From Mycolicibacterium peregrinum (GTDB taxonomy: Bacteria > Actinomycetota > Actinomycetes > Mycobacteriales > Mycobacteriaceae), in the NCBI RefSeq assembly GCF_001665785.1, contig NZ_LZSO01000049.1, positions 186,001 through 250,000 on the forward strand: DNA of 64,000 bases. Direction: 5' to 3'. Of this stretch, positions 15,265 through 23,790 are shown in pieces (position 1 is the first letter of the stretch; each line of letters starts with the position of its first letter). Made by a program: the position numbers and the translations under genes. The notes under the pieces are model-generated. The model was not told where the DNA came from, did no database searches, and saw only the letters and a list, made by a program, of their open reading frames with translations.

Positions 15265-16026
15265 TCAGCTGAACGCGGCCAAATTGACGCCTTCGGTGCT
15301 CAAACGTTCGCGCACGGCGGTGGCGATCGCTACCGCGCCCGGCGAATCGCCATGTACGCAAACAGATTCCACGGTGATCGGGATGGTGGTTCCGTCCACC
15401 GCGCTGACCTGCCCGGCGGCGACCATGCCCGCCACCCGTTCGGCGATCTCCAAGGGATCGTGCAGTACCGACCCAGGTTCGCGCCGTGACACCAACGTGC
15501 CGTCGGGTTGGTAGGCGCGGTCGGCGAACGCCTCGGCGACGGTGCGCAGACCGCGCTTGCGCGCCTCATCGAAGAACACCGAACCCGACAGGCCCAGCAC
15601 CGGTAGGCCGGCGTCGATGCCGTGCACCGCAGCCACCACCGCGGCGGCCTGCTCGCGGTGGCTGACGATCGTGTTGTACAGCGCGCCATGGGGTTTCACG
15701 TAGGTTACGGCGGCCCCTGCGGCATGGGCGATGGCCTGCAATGCACCGATCTGATAGATCACGTCGGCGGTGAGGTCCTCGGGCGTGACGTCGATGAAGC
15801 GTCTGCCGAATCCGGCCAGGTCGCGGTAACTGACCTGGGCTCCGATGCGTACACCCCGCGCCGCGGCCTCACGACAGGTGCGCAGCAGCAGCGCCGGGTC
15901 TCCGGCGTGGAAACCGCAGGCGACATTGGCACTGGTGACCAGGCCGAGCATGGCCTCGTCGTCGCCGAGTTCCCACGCACCGAAGCCCTCGCCCAGATCG
16001 GCATTGAGGTCGACGGAGGCAGCCAC
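15265..16026 (-). CDS. pxpA: 5-oxoprolinase subunit A (PxpA, LamB/YcsF family)
   Basis: 253 residues. VDLNADLGEGFG at the N-terminus, ANVACGFHAGDP, GAQVSYRDLAGFGRR, VKPHGALYN and VCVHGDSPGA are the conserved LamB/YcsF motifs. PxpA with PxpBC hydrolyses 5-oxoproline to glutamate; the B and C subunits are not in this window. GTG start at 16026, 9 nt after the bluB-like gene in the same direction, so the two probably share a message. Confidence 0.9.
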   Translation of the reverse strand: MAASVDLNADLGEGFGAWELGDDEAMLGLVTSANVACGFHAGDPALLLRTCREAAARGVRIGAQVSYRDLAGFGRRFIDVTPEDLTADVIYQIGALQAIAHAAGAAVTYVKPHGALYNTIVSHREQAAAVVAAVHGIDAGLPVLGLSGSVFFDEARKRGLRTVAEAFADRAYQPDGTLVSRREPGSVLHDPLEIAERVAGMVAAGQVSAVDGTTIPITVESVCVHGDSPGAVAIATAVRERLSTEGVNLAAFS

Positions 16027-16035
16027 GCGACCAGC

Positions 16036-16695
16036 CTAGGACGACACCGCGTCCGGCCAGCCGTTCTCCGACACGAATTCGGGTAGCGGGCGCGCAGAGG
16101 TCCAGTGTTCGATCTCCAGCACCGGCCGGTCCGGGAACTCGGGCACCGGGCCCAGGCACAGGATCGCCACCGGTTCGGCGTCGTCGGGCATCCCCATCAA
16201 CCGGGCCAGCGGCTGCGGCTCGAAGATCGACACCCAGCCCATGCCGAGGCCCTCGGCGCGGGCGGCCAGCCACATGTTCTGGATTGCGCAGGACACCGAC
16301 GCCAGATCCATCTGGGGCAGGGTGCGGCGGCCGAAGATGTGCCGGTCGCGGTTCTCGCCGAGGGCGATGACGAACAGTTCGGCGCAGTCGAGGATGCCTT
16401 CGACCTTCAGGGCCAGGAATTCGTCGCCGCGGGCGCCGAGTGCGTCGGCGGTGTTGGCGCGTTCCTCGTCGACGAGGGCGTGGATCTTGTTGCGCAGCGC
16501 GTCGTCGGTGATGCGGATGAACCGCCACGGCTGCATCAGGCCGACGCTCGGTGCCGCATGGGCGGCGTGTAACAGCCGACTCAGCACCGCTGGTTCGACA
16601 GTGCTGCCGGGGACGAATCGGCGCATGTCACGACGTTCGGCGATGGCCCGGTAGACGGCTCGGCGCTCGTCGGGGCTGAAGGCGTGCTCAGACAC
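16036..16695 (-). CDS. bluB: 5,6-dimethylbenzimidazole synthase BluB
   Basis: Flavin-dependent nitroreductase-fold enzyme that cleaves FMN to dimethylbenzimidazole, the lower ligand of cobalamin. 219 residues; RRDMRRFVPG, AAHAAPSVGLMQPWRFI and GLGMGWVSIFEP are the BluB-type FMN-binding and cap motifs. Its presence close to a cobalamin riboswitch and importer supports a B12 theme. Divergent from the AztD-like gene across a Zur core, which may also affect it. Confidence 0.9.
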   Translation of the reverse strand: MSEHAFSPDERRAVYRAIAERRDMRRFVPGSTVEPAVLSRLLHAAHAAPSVGLMQPWRFIRITDDALRNKIHALVDEERANTADALGARGDEFLALKVEGILDCAELFVIALGENRDRHIFGRRTLPQMDLASVSCAIQNMWLAARAEGLGMGWVSIFEPQPLARLMGMPDDAEPVAILCLGPVPEFPDRPVLEIEHWTSARPLPEFVSENGWPDAVSS

Positions 16696-16747
16696 GGATC
16701 GAGCTTAGGCGGGCGGTACGGAGTGGCGAACACCCGAGCTTATTGAA

Positions 16748-16760
16748 AATGAATGTCATT
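16748..16760. promoter_or_regulatory. Predicted Zur (FurB) operator upstream of the AztD-like gene
   Basis: Core AATGAATGTCATT in an AT-rich stretch (about 16741-16768). Perfect outer half-sites AATGA and TCATT with the 3-nt centre common to the four cores of this island. It lies 15 nt before the AztD-like GTG and 52 nt from the bluB start. Confidence 0.82.
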
Positions 16761-16774
16761 AATGATAAGAGTGT

Positions 16775-17941
16775 GTGGTGCTGACCACTACATCGAAGGT
16801 TCTCGCGTCCGTCGGAGCGTTGGCGGTGACACTCGTCGGTTGCGCAGGCGGCGAACCGCCGCAGGCTGCGCATGATCCGATAGCCGATCCGGTGGTGGTC
16901 ACCTACGACGGCGGGTTGTACGTGTTGGACGGCAACACCCTTCAGGTCGGGTCCGATCTCCCACTGGAGGGGTTTCTCCGGGTGAATCCGGCCGGTGACG
17001 ACGCGCACGTTCTGGTGACGACCGACACGGGCTTTCGGTTGCTCGACGCATCGGCGGGGCAGTTGACGGACACCACCTTCATGGCCGACGAGCCGGGTCA
17101 TGTTGTCGCACACGGTGAACACACCGTGCTGTTCGCCGACGGATCGGGTCAGATCACGGTGCTGGACCCGCACAGTATCGCCGCGGCCACGCCGCGGATC
17201 AGGACCTTGACTGCGCCGCAGGCGCATCACGGCGTCGCGGTGGTCCTCGACGACGGCAGTTGGGTGCGTAGTGAAGGCCTCCACGACGAACGCAACGGTG
17301 CCGTCGCTTTCGACTCCTCCGATCGCGAGATCGCCCGCAGCAACGAGTGCCCCGGGCTTCACGGCGAAACCTTCGCCGGCGTCGCCACCGTGGTCTTCGG
17401 TTGCGAGAACGGCGCTCTGGTCTTTTCCGACGGCGCCTTCAGCAAGATCGCCGCGCCGGCAACATACGGTCGCGTGGGAACGCTTCGCGGTCATGAGGAT
17501 TCACCGTCGATACTCACCGACTACAAAGTCGACCCCGATGCCGAGCTGGAGCGGCCCAACCAGTTCGCTCTCATCGATACGGTGGGCAATCAACTGCGCC
17601 TGGTGAACCTCCCTGAGTCGGTCAGTTATTCGTTCCGGTCTCTGGCCCGTGGCCCGCACGCCGAAGCGCTCATCCTGGCCACCGACGGCCGGCTCCACGT
17701 CGTCGACCCGGTGTCCGGGAACACGGTCAGGACCATCGCCGTCGTCGAGCCCTGGACCGAACCCGATGACTGGGAACAGCCCAGGCCGGGTGTCTTCGCT
17801 CGAGGCCACGACGTCTATGTCACCGACCCCGCCACCAGGCAGGTGCACCTCGTCGACGTTGAGTCCGGCGAAGTGACCGCGTCGGTGACGCTGGATCAGG
17901 CGCCGAACGAGCTCAGTGGCGTGACGGGGCATGCGCACTAG
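16775..17941 (+). CDS. aztD: AztD-like secreted zinc metallochaperone (beta-propeller lipoprotein)
   Basis: 388 residues. Signal peptide with lipobox TLVGC near residue 23, then about seven repeating beta-blade units (for example VVVTYDGGLYVLDGNTLQVG, RLHVVDPVSGNTVR, VHLVDVESGEV). Candidate zinc ligands are HAD-type and His clusters: AQAAHD after the lipobox, AHGEH, QAHHG, ECPGLHGE. AztD proteins donate zinc to the AztC binding protein outside the membrane. A Zur core overlaps the promoter region and znuABC lies 3 kb away, supporting zinc scavenging. GTG 16775 or the adjacent GTG 16778 may be the start. Confidence 0.8.
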   Translation: MVLTTTSKVLASVGALAVTLVGCAGGEPPQAAHDPIADPVVVTYDGGLYVLDGNTLQVGSDLPLEGFLRVNPAGDDAHVLVTTDTGFRLLDASAGQLTDTTFMADEPGHVVAHGEHTVLFADGSGQITVLDPHSIAAATPRIRTLTAPQAHHGVAVVLDDGSWVRSEGLHDERNGAVAFDSSDREIARSNECPGLHGETFAGVATVVFGCENGALVFSDGAFSKIAAPATYGRVGTLRGHEDSPSILTDYKVDPDAELERPNQFALIDTVGNQLRLVNLPESVSYSFRSLARGPHAEALILATDGRLHVVDPVSGNTVRTIAVVEPWTEPDDWEQPRPGVFARGHDVYVTDPATRQVHLVDVESGEVTASVTLDQAPNELSGVTGHAH

Positions 17942-17973
17942 TCAGTCCCCTTGGCGGGGTCCAGAATGTCGGT

Positions 17974-18801
17974 ATGCCAGTCGATGCCGATGAGGGCGGG
18001 CGGTACTTCGCCGCGGATTACGAGACGACGCAGGAACGGGAGCGGCTGCGGCGACTCGAATCCATGAGCGACCGGACGACGATTCGGGCGCTCGACACCG
18101 TCGGCGTCGGGCCGGGCTGGCATTGCCTGGAGGTCGGCGCCGGCGGGGGATCCGTGGCGCGTTGGCTCGCGGAGCGCGTCGGCCCCACTGGCCGGGTCGT
18201 CGCCGCGGACCTGGATCCGCGGTTCCTCGACGACCTGTCCGCGCTGGGCGTCGAGGTGCGTCGCTGCGATATCACCCGTGACGAGATCGAGCCCGATACT
18301 TACGATCTCGTGCACTGCCGCGCCATGGTGATGCACATGTCCGACCCCCGTGCGGTGTTGCGCCGGATGGTGGCGGCGGTCCGGCCCGGGGGCTGGCTGG
18401 TGGTCGAAGAGCCCGATTACGGTACGGCGCAAGCACTTACCCTCGACCATCAGGCGACATCGGGTTTTCACTCCTATCTGCGCTCGCGTCGGGAGTTCCT
18501 GGCAGCGTCGAAGGTGATGGAGCTGCACTACGGGGCACAGCTCCCGGTCGACGTCGATGAGCTCGGGCTCGAAGCGACGGGCAACACGGCGACCTTCAGC
18601 GTCGAGCGGGGCGGGAGCGCCAAGTCGGCGTTTCTGGCGGAGAGCTTCGAGAAGGTCGACGACATCCTCGTCGCCAACGGGGCGTCCACCGAGTCGGATC
18701 TGGCGGACTCGCGTCAGGCCATGACCGACCCCACCTTCGTCTACCGCTCGCCGGCGATGGTCTCGGCGTGGGGCCGCAAGCCGCTCAGTGCGAGTGGGTG
18801 A
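17974..18801 (+). CDS. Class I SAM-dependent methyltransferase
   Basis: 275 residues with motif I LEVGAGGGSVARWLAERVG, acidic motif II loop AADLDP, and YDLVHCRAMVMHMSDPRAVL before the RPGGWLVVEEPD post-motif, typical of UbiE/small-molecule methyltransferases. 32 nt after the AztD-like gene on the same strand, so possibly co-transcribed from the Zur-controlled promoter. Its 3' end overlaps the convergent CobW gene by 17 nt. The substrate is unknown; a metallophore or ribosome-linked target cannot be decided from sequence. Confidence 0.87.
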   Translation: MPVDADEGGRYFAADYETTQERERLRRLESMSDRTTIRALDTVGVGPGWHCLEVGAGGGSVARWLAERVGPTGRVVAADLDPRFLDDLSALGVEVRRCDITRDEIEPDTYDLVHCRAMVMHMSDPRAVLRRMVAAVRPGGWLVVEEPDYGTAQALTLDHQATSGFHSYLRSRREFLAASKVMELHYGAQLPVDVDELGLEATGNTATFSVERGGSAKSAFLAESFEKVDDILVANGASTESDLADSRQAMTDPTFVYRSPAMVSAWGRKPLSASG

Positions 18802-19915
18802 CGTTCCAGGCCGGTAGCGGATCGGGGTAGCCGACCCAGGCCTGCTGCCCCTCGGCCAGTTCGGCGTCGGTCAGCAGGGCCCCGTCGAGCAGCCGGTGGA
18901 CCTTGTCCCGGTCGAGCTTGATCCCGATGAACACGATCTCCTGACCCGGCGCGATCTCGGTGCCCGCCCAGTACTGTGCCGGTTCGATCGCCAGGTTGGG
19001 GCCGGCCTGCGACCAGATGGCGGCGATCGTCGGCCGGCTGGCGATCCAGCAGAAACCCTTGCTGCGCAACACCCTTGTCACCTGAGCGAGCGCGTCGCCG
19101 AGCCGCTGGGGGTGAAACGGCCGATCGGAGCGGAAGGTCATCGAGCTGATGCCGTACTCCTCGGTTTCGGGTGCATGTCCGTGGGCGATCTCCTCGTCCC
19201 AGCCCGCCGTCTGGGCGGCGGCCTCGGGATCGAACAGCCCGGTGCCGAGCACCTCGCCGATGTCGACGATTCCGTGGTCGGTCCGGATCAGCTTGGCGGT
19301 CGGATTGAGTCTGCGTAGCAGCGTCTGGACGGTGTCGAGGATCGCCGGGCTCACCAGGTCGGTTTTGTTGAGCAGGATGACGTCGGCGAACTCGACCTGA
19401 TCGGTGAGCAGGTCGGCGATGCTGCGCGCATCACCGGGACCCGCCGTCATCTCGCGCTCGGCCAGCGCTTCGCCCCGGGCCAACTCGGTCAGGAAAGTCG
19501 ACGCGTCGACGACGGTCACCAGCGTGTCCAGCCTGGCCAGGTCACCCAGACTGAAGCCGTCCTCGAATTCCCAGCTGAAGGTGGCCGCGACCGGCATGGG
19601 TTCGGAGATTCCGGTCGACTCGATGACGAGCTGGTCGAACCGGTTCTGGCGAGCCAGTGCGCCGACCGCTTCCACCAGGTCCTCGCGGAGCGTGCAGCAG
19701 ATGCAGCCGTTGGTCAGTTCGACGAGCTTCTCCTCGGTTCGGTCGAGGTGGCCCTGCCCGGCGATGAGGGCCGCGTCGATGTTGACCTCGCTCATGTCGT
19801 TGACGATCACGGCGACTCGTCTGCCGTCGCGGTTGGCGAGGATGTGGTTGAGGAGCGTGGTCTTCCCGGCGCCGAGAAAGCCGGACAGGACGGTGACGGG
19901 CAGCAGGTCGGACAT
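18785..19915 (-). CDS. CobW/ZNG1-like zinc metallochaperone GTPase
   Basis: 376-residue GTPase of COG0523 with all motifs intact: Walker A GFLGAGKTT (12-20), CxCC as GCICCT (C71, C73, C74), Walker-B-like ESTGISEP, NKTD (VILLNKTDLV), a His-rich stretch (AHGHAPE) and the CobW_C domain (RPFHPQRLGDAL). Zur-controlled members deliver zinc to essential zinc enzymes. Start at ATG 19915, 5 nt after a strong AAGGAG, in preference to an upstream ATG at 19933. A Zur core lies 17 nt upstream. Confidence 0.93.
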   Translation of the reverse strand: MSDLLPVTVLSGFLGAGKTTLLNHILANRDGRRVAVIVNDMSEVNIDAALIAGQGHLDRTEEKLVELTNGCICCTLREDLVEAVGALARQNRFDQLVIESTGISEPMPVAATFSWEFEDGFSLGDLARLDTLVTVVDASTFLTELARGEALAEREMTAGPGDARSIADLLTDQVEFADVILLNKTDLVSPAILDTVQTLLRRLNPTAKLIRTDHGIVDIGEVLGTGLFDPEAAAQTAGWDEEIAHGHAPETEEYGISSMTFRSDRPFHPQRLGDALAQVTRVLRSKGFCWIASRPTIAAIWSQAGPNLAIEPAQYWAGTEIAPGQEIVFIGIKLDRDKVHRLLDGALLTDAELAEGQQAWVGYPDPLPAWNVTHSH

Positions 19916-19931
19916 CGGACTCCTTAATGAC

Positions 19932-19944
19932 AATGATTTTCAAT
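19932..19944. promoter_or_regulatory. Predicted Zur (FurB) operator of the intact CobW gene
   Basis: Core AATGATTTTCAAT, positioned just upstream of the CobW ribosome binding site in the CobW/znuA divergent spacer, 34 nt from the second core that faces znuA. Same half-site pattern as the other boxes. Confidence 0.83.
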
Positions 19945-19977
19945 AAATCATCATCCGGGCGTGCATCGGCTAATGCA

Positions 19978-19990
19978 AACGGTTATCGTT
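19978..19990. promoter_or_regulatory. Predicted Zur (FurB) operator of znuABC
   Basis: Core AACGGTTATCGTT within 19973-19994, ending a few nt before the GTG taken as the znuA start. It resembles the core at 8932 except for G-for-A changes. Such close placement suggests that it overlaps the transcription start and that the message is leaderless or nearly so. Confidence 0.8.
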
Positions 19991-19996
19991 ATCGCC

Positions 19997-20923
19997 GTGC
20001 TCACGCCCCTGAAACTCCGCGCCGCGGCCGGCGCCCTGTTGATCGCCGCGCCGTTCGCCCTCGCCGCCTGCGGCTCCGAAGAAGCCCAGCAGCCCGAATC
20101 CGGCGGGAACTGCGTGACCACACCGGTCAACGTGGTCGTCAGCGTCGACCAGTGGGGCGACATCGTGTCCGCCCTGGGCGGTGACTGCGCGAAGGTGACC
20201 ACGGTGCTGGCCGGGTCGTCGGTCGATCCGCACGACTTCGAGCCCTCGCCCGCGGACGCGGCCAAGTTCCAGGGCGCCCAGCTCATCGTCATCAACGGCG
20301 GGCACTACGACGAGTGGGCGACCAAGCTCGCGCAGAGCACGGCACCCGATGCCATCGTGCTGCGCGCCGTCGGAGAGTCCGACGACCACTCGGCCAACCC
20401 GCACGCCTGGTACGACCCGGCCGCGGTGACCGGCGTCGCCGACGCGGTGACCGAGGAACTGAGCCAAATGGCTCCGGACGCAAAGGATTACTTCGCGCAG
20501 CGTCGCACCGAGTTCACCACCTCGATGCAGCCCTACCAGCAGCTGATCACCGACATCAAGACCAAGGCACCTGGCAAGCGTTACGCCGCGACCGAGACGG
20601 TGTTCGACGACATGGCCGCCGCCGTCGGCCTCGTCAACCAGACGCCCGCGGGGTATCAGGCCGCCTCGTCGAACGACGCCGAACCGTCACCGGCCGACCT
20701 GGACGCGTTCCTGCGGCTCCTCGCCGATCACGGGGTCGACGTGCTGATCTACAACACCCAGACCGAGGGCTCGCTACCCAAGCAGATCCGCTCGGCCGCC
20801 GAGAGCGCCGGAATTCCGGTCGTGGATGTCACCGAAACGGTGGCGCCGGGAGCGGATTCGTTCGAGGCTTGGCAGGTGAACCAACTGACCGCGCTCGCCA
20901 AGGCGCTCGGAGTCCAGGCCTAG
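19997..20923 (+). CDS. znuA: Zinc ABC transporter substrate-binding lipoprotein (ZnuA/AztC)
   Basis: 308 residues. Signal sequence with lipobox FALAAC, then a cluster A-I metal-binding fold: DPHDFEPSPADAAK, INGGHYDEWA and NPHAWYDPAAV supply the expected histidines, with a C-terminal acidic ligand region at PVVDVTETVAPG. The long His/Asp-rich loop of enterobacterial ZnuA is absent, closer to AztC. GTG 19997 is used since the upstream frame runs through the Zur core. First gene of znuABC, TAGTG overlap with znuC. Confidence 0.9.
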   Translation: MLTPLKLRAAAGALLIAAPFALAACGSEEAQQPESGGNCVTTPVNVVVSVDQWGDIVSALGGDCAKVTTVLAGSSVDPHDFEPSPADAAKFQGAQLIVINGGHYDEWATKLAQSTAPDAIVLRAVGESDDHSANPHAWYDPAAVTGVADAVTEELSQMAPDAKDYFAQRRTEFTTSMQPYQQLITDIKTKAPGKRYAATETVFDDMAAAVGLVNQTPAGYQAASSNDAEPSPADLDAFLRLLADHGVDVLIYNTQTEGSLPKQIRSAAESAGIPVVDVTETVAPGADSFEAWQVNQLTALAKALGVQA

Positions 20924-21717
20924 TGCCAGCCGATACGGCCAACCCCGATACCGCCCCACCGCCCGCACTCGTCTTCGACGACGTCAGTGCCGTGCGCGGG
21001 GGCCGGCTGATCTGGTCGGAGGGCACCTTCGAGATCCCGACGGGTGGCATCGTCGCGCTGATCGGTTCCAACGGATCGGGCAAGTCCACGATGCTGCAGG
21101 TGGTGTTGGGCCTGTTGCCGGCCGCCTCGGGTTCGGTGCGGGTGCTCGGGGGCGCACCGGGTGAACACAACGACCTCATCGGTTACGTCCCTCAGGATTA
21201 CGCGGCAGGCGCGGGGGAGGCCATCCGGGCCCGCGGTGCAGTGACCCTCGGGCTCACCGGCGGACGTTGGGGTTTCACCCGCACCTCCGCCGCCGACCGG
21301 GCCCGGGTCGACGAGGCTCTCGAGTGGGTCGAGGCCACCGGGTTCGCGACCATGCGGTTGTCGGAACTGTCGGGTGGGCAACGCCAGCGCATCGCGCTGG
21401 CCAACGCCCTTGTCGGACATCCGAAGATGCTGATCCTCGACGAGCCGCTGGCCGCGCTCGACCTGCGTAACCAACACGAGATCGTGCAGTTGCTGGCCAA
21501 GCTCAACAAAGACCTCGGGGTGACGATTCTCGTTGTCGCACATGACCTCAACCCACTGCTGAGCGTGCTCGACAGCGCCATCTATCTGCTCGACGGACAT
21601 GCGCACCACGCCGCCATCGACGAGGTCGTGGATGCCGATCTGCTGACCCACCTGTACGGAACCAAGGTGCAGGTGGCCCACACCCCGCTGGGGCAGATGT
21701 ACATGAGGAGCGGGTGA
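20923..21717 (+). CDS. znuC: Zinc ABC transporter ATP-binding protein
   Basis: 264 residues: Walker A GSNGSGKST, Q-loop YVPQDY, signature LSGGQRQRIAL, Walker B MLILDEPLAALD, H-loop VVAHDLN. Starts at GTG 20923, sharing one base with the znuA stop. The HAHHAAIDEV stretch near the C-terminus is typical for zinc/manganese importers of this cluster. Confidence 0.92.
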   Translation: MPADTANPDTAPPPALVFDDVSAVRGGRLIWSEGTFEIPTGGIVALIGSNGSGKSTMLQVVLGLLPAASGSVRVLGGAPGEHNDLIGYVPQDYAAGAGEAIRARGAVTLGLTGGRWGFTRTSAADRARVDEALEWVEATGFATMRLSELSGGQRQRIALANALVGHPKMLILDEPLAALDLRNQHEIVQLLAKLNKDLGVTILVVAHDLNPLLSVLDSAIYLLDGHAHHAAIDEVVDADLLTHLYGTKVQVAHTPLGQMYMRSG

Positions 21718-22598
21718 TGTCGGCGGGTCTGCTGGCGCAGGGCACGTTCGCCCAAAGCACTCTGGCACTGGGCTATCAGCACAACTGGTGGCAGATCCTG
21801 ACTTCGGCGTTCATGCGCAACGCGCTGATCGGCGGCACGTTGGTGGCGTTGGCGGCCGGCCTGATCGGCTATTTCGTCATCGTGCGCAATACCGCGTTCG
21901 CCGCCCACGCGCTGGCGCACATCGGTCTGCCCGGTGCCACCGGTGCGGCGCTGCTCGGGCTTCCGGTGGGGTTGGGGCTGGGCGCCTTCTGCGTCGGCGG
22001 GGCACTGGTGATCGGGGCGCTGGGCAGTCGGGCTCACGACCGTGAGGTGGCCACCGGCACGGTGCTGGCGCTGGCCACCGGTTTCGGCTTGTTCTTCAAC
22101 TCATTGGCCACCAAGAACTCGTCCACGCTGACCAACGTGCTGTTCGGCAACCTGCTGGCCATCACCCATCAGCAGTTGCTGATGTTCACCGCGCTGCTGG
22201 TGGTGCTGGCCGCCACGGTCGTATTCGTCTTCCGCCCACTGCTGTTCGCATCGGTCAACGCCCAGGTGGCCGAGGCTAAAGGGGTGCCGGTCCGCGCGCT
22301 GGCGGTGCTGTTCATGGTGCTGTTGGGGATCGCGGTCACGATGGCGGTGCTGGCGGTCGGCACGCTGCTGCTGTTCGCGCTCGTGGTCACCCCGGCCGCG
22401 ACGGCAATCATGGTGACGGCCCGGCCGATTCTCGCGATGATGATCTCGACGGTGATCAGCGTGCTGTCGGTGTGGGCCGGCCTCGCGGTCTCGGCAATCT
22501 TCAACATGCCGCCGAGCTTCGTGATCGTCACGATTGCATGCGGGATCTGGCTGGCGGTGTGGGCGGTTGACCGGGTGAGGAATTCGGCCATCGGCTAG
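21714..22598 (+). CDS. znuB: Zinc ABC transporter permease
   Basis: 294-residue ABC-3 family permease with about 8 membrane helices. AFAAHALAHIGLPGATGA and TGTVLALATGFGLFF are conserved family segments; AKGVPVRALAVLFM is the coupling-helix region. GTG 21714 overlaps the znuC stop (GTGATG); ATG 21717 is an equally possible start. Completes the zinc importer. Confidence 0.92.
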   Translation: MMSAGLLAQGTFAQSTLALGYQHNWWQILTSAFMRNALIGGTLVALAAGLIGYFVIVRNTAFAAHALAHIGLPGATGAALLGLPVGLGLGAFCVGGALVIGALGSRAHDREVATGTVLALATGFGLFFNSLATKNSSTLTNVLFGNLLAITHQQLLMFTALLVVLAATVVFVFRPLLFASVNAQVAEAKGVPVRALAVLFMVLLGIAVTMAVLAVGTLLLFALVVTPAATAIMVTARPILAMMISTVISVLSVWAGLAVSAIFNMPPSFVIVTIACGIWLAVWAVDRVRNSAIG

Positions 22599-22609
22599 CC
22601 TCAGACAGC

Positions 22610-23710
22610 ATGCCAAGGAGTCCCCACCCGCCGCGGCGGGCCACTCTGGCTTCGTTGGCCGCCGAGCTGAAGGTTTCGCGCACCACGATCTCCAACGCCT
22701 ACAACCGTCCCGACCAGTTGTCGGCCGAGCTTCGCGACCGGATCTTCGATGCGGCCAAGCGGCTGGGCTATGCCGGACCGGATCCAGTGGCCCGGTCCCT
22801 GCGCACCCGTAAGGCCGGGGCGGTGGGGCTGATCATCACCGAGCCGCTCAACTACGCGTTCAGTGATCCCGCGGCGCTGGATTTCGTTGCGGGGCTTGCC
22901 GAATCCTGCGAGGCGGCGGGTCAGGGGCTGCTGTTGGTGGCCATCGGGCCCAACCGCAGTTTCGAGGACGGCTCGGCAGCGGTGCTCGCGGCGGGTGTCG
23001 ACGGATTCGTGGTGTACTCGGCCTCCGACGACGATCCGTATCTGCCGGTGGTGCGTCAGCGGCAGTTGCCGGTCGTGGTGGTGGATCAGCCCAAGGACGT
23101 TCCCGGGGTATCGCGGGTCAGCATCGACGATCGCGGCGGGATGCGGCGCCTGACCGAGCATGTGCTGGAGCTGGGCCATCAACACATCGGCCTGCTGACC
23201 ATGCGGCTGGGCCGGGACTGGCCGCACGAGAGTATGAAACCCGCACTGGCAGATCCCGATCGGGTGTTGTCCCCGCATTTCCATGTGCAGCGCGAACGGA
23301 TCCACGGCGTGTACGACGCGATGACGGCTGCCGGCCTGGCACCGGACACACTGACGGTGGTGGAGAGCTACGACCATCTGCCGACGTCCGGCGGAGCGGC
23401 CGCCGAGGTGGCGCTGGACGCCAATCCCCGCATCACCGCGCTGATGTGCACCGCCGACGTATTGGCCTTGTCGGCCATGGATTATCTGCGTTCCCGCGGC
23501 ATCTACGTGCCGGGGCAGATGACGGTCACGGGATTCGACGGGGTACCGGAGGCGTTGCGGCGCGGCCTGTCCACGGTGGTGCAGTCCAGTGTGGCCAAGG
23601 GCCGACGGGCCGGTGAGTTGCTGCATAATCCGCCGCGGGACGGGCTGCCGGTGATCGACGTGCTCGAAATCGAGGTGGTGCGCGGCCGGACGTCGGGCCC
23701 GCCTGCCTAG
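22610..23710 (+). CDS. LacI-family transcriptional regulator (Rv3575c-like)
   Basis: 366 residues: LacI helix-turn-helix (ATLASLAAELKVSRTTISNAYN, about residues 11-32) with hinge region near RSLRTRKAGAVGL, followed by a periplasmic-binding-protein-like effector domain. It lies at the conserved position between arsB2/metallo-beta-lactamase and kstR of M. tuberculosis, though the zinc island intervenes here. 11 nt after znuB on the same strand. Effector and targets unknown; the neighbouring otsB is a possible hint at a sugar. Confidence 0.9.
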   Translation: MPRSPHPPRRATLASLAAELKVSRTTISNAYNRPDQLSAELRDRIFDAAKRLGYAGPDPVARSLRTRKAGAVGLIITEPLNYAFSDPAALDFVAGLAESCEAAGQGLLLVAIGPNRSFEDGSAAVLAAGVDGFVVYSASDDDPYLPVVRQRQLPVVVVDQPKDVPGVSRVSIDDRGGMRRLTEHVLELGHQHIGLLTMRLGRDWPHESMKPALADPDRVLSPHFHVQRERIHGVYDAMTAAGLAPDTLTVVESYDHLPTSGGAAAEVALDANPRITALMCTADVLALSAMDYLRSRGIYVPGQMTVTGFDGVPEALRRGLSTVVQSSVAKGRRAGELLHNPPRDGLPVIDVLEIEVVRGRTSGPPA

Positions 23711-23728
23711 TCTGCTTCGCCCCATTCC

Positions 23729-23790
23729 GCCGAAACGGCATTCCGGCAGGTGGTCACTCGCACTTTTCCTGCTGGAATGCCATTTCGGCG
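23729..23790 (+). repeat. 62-nt palindromic repeat, copy 1
   Basis: Stem-forming sequence between two convergent genes (LacI-type regulator and otsB). The arms (GCCGAAACGGCATTCCGGCAG and its near complement ending ATTTCGGC) enclose a ~22-nt loop. Position-by-position comparison with 56366-56427 on the other strand gives 55 identities out of 62, including most of the loop, so it is a dispersed element and not merely a terminator. It may also terminate both genes. Confidence 0.85.
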
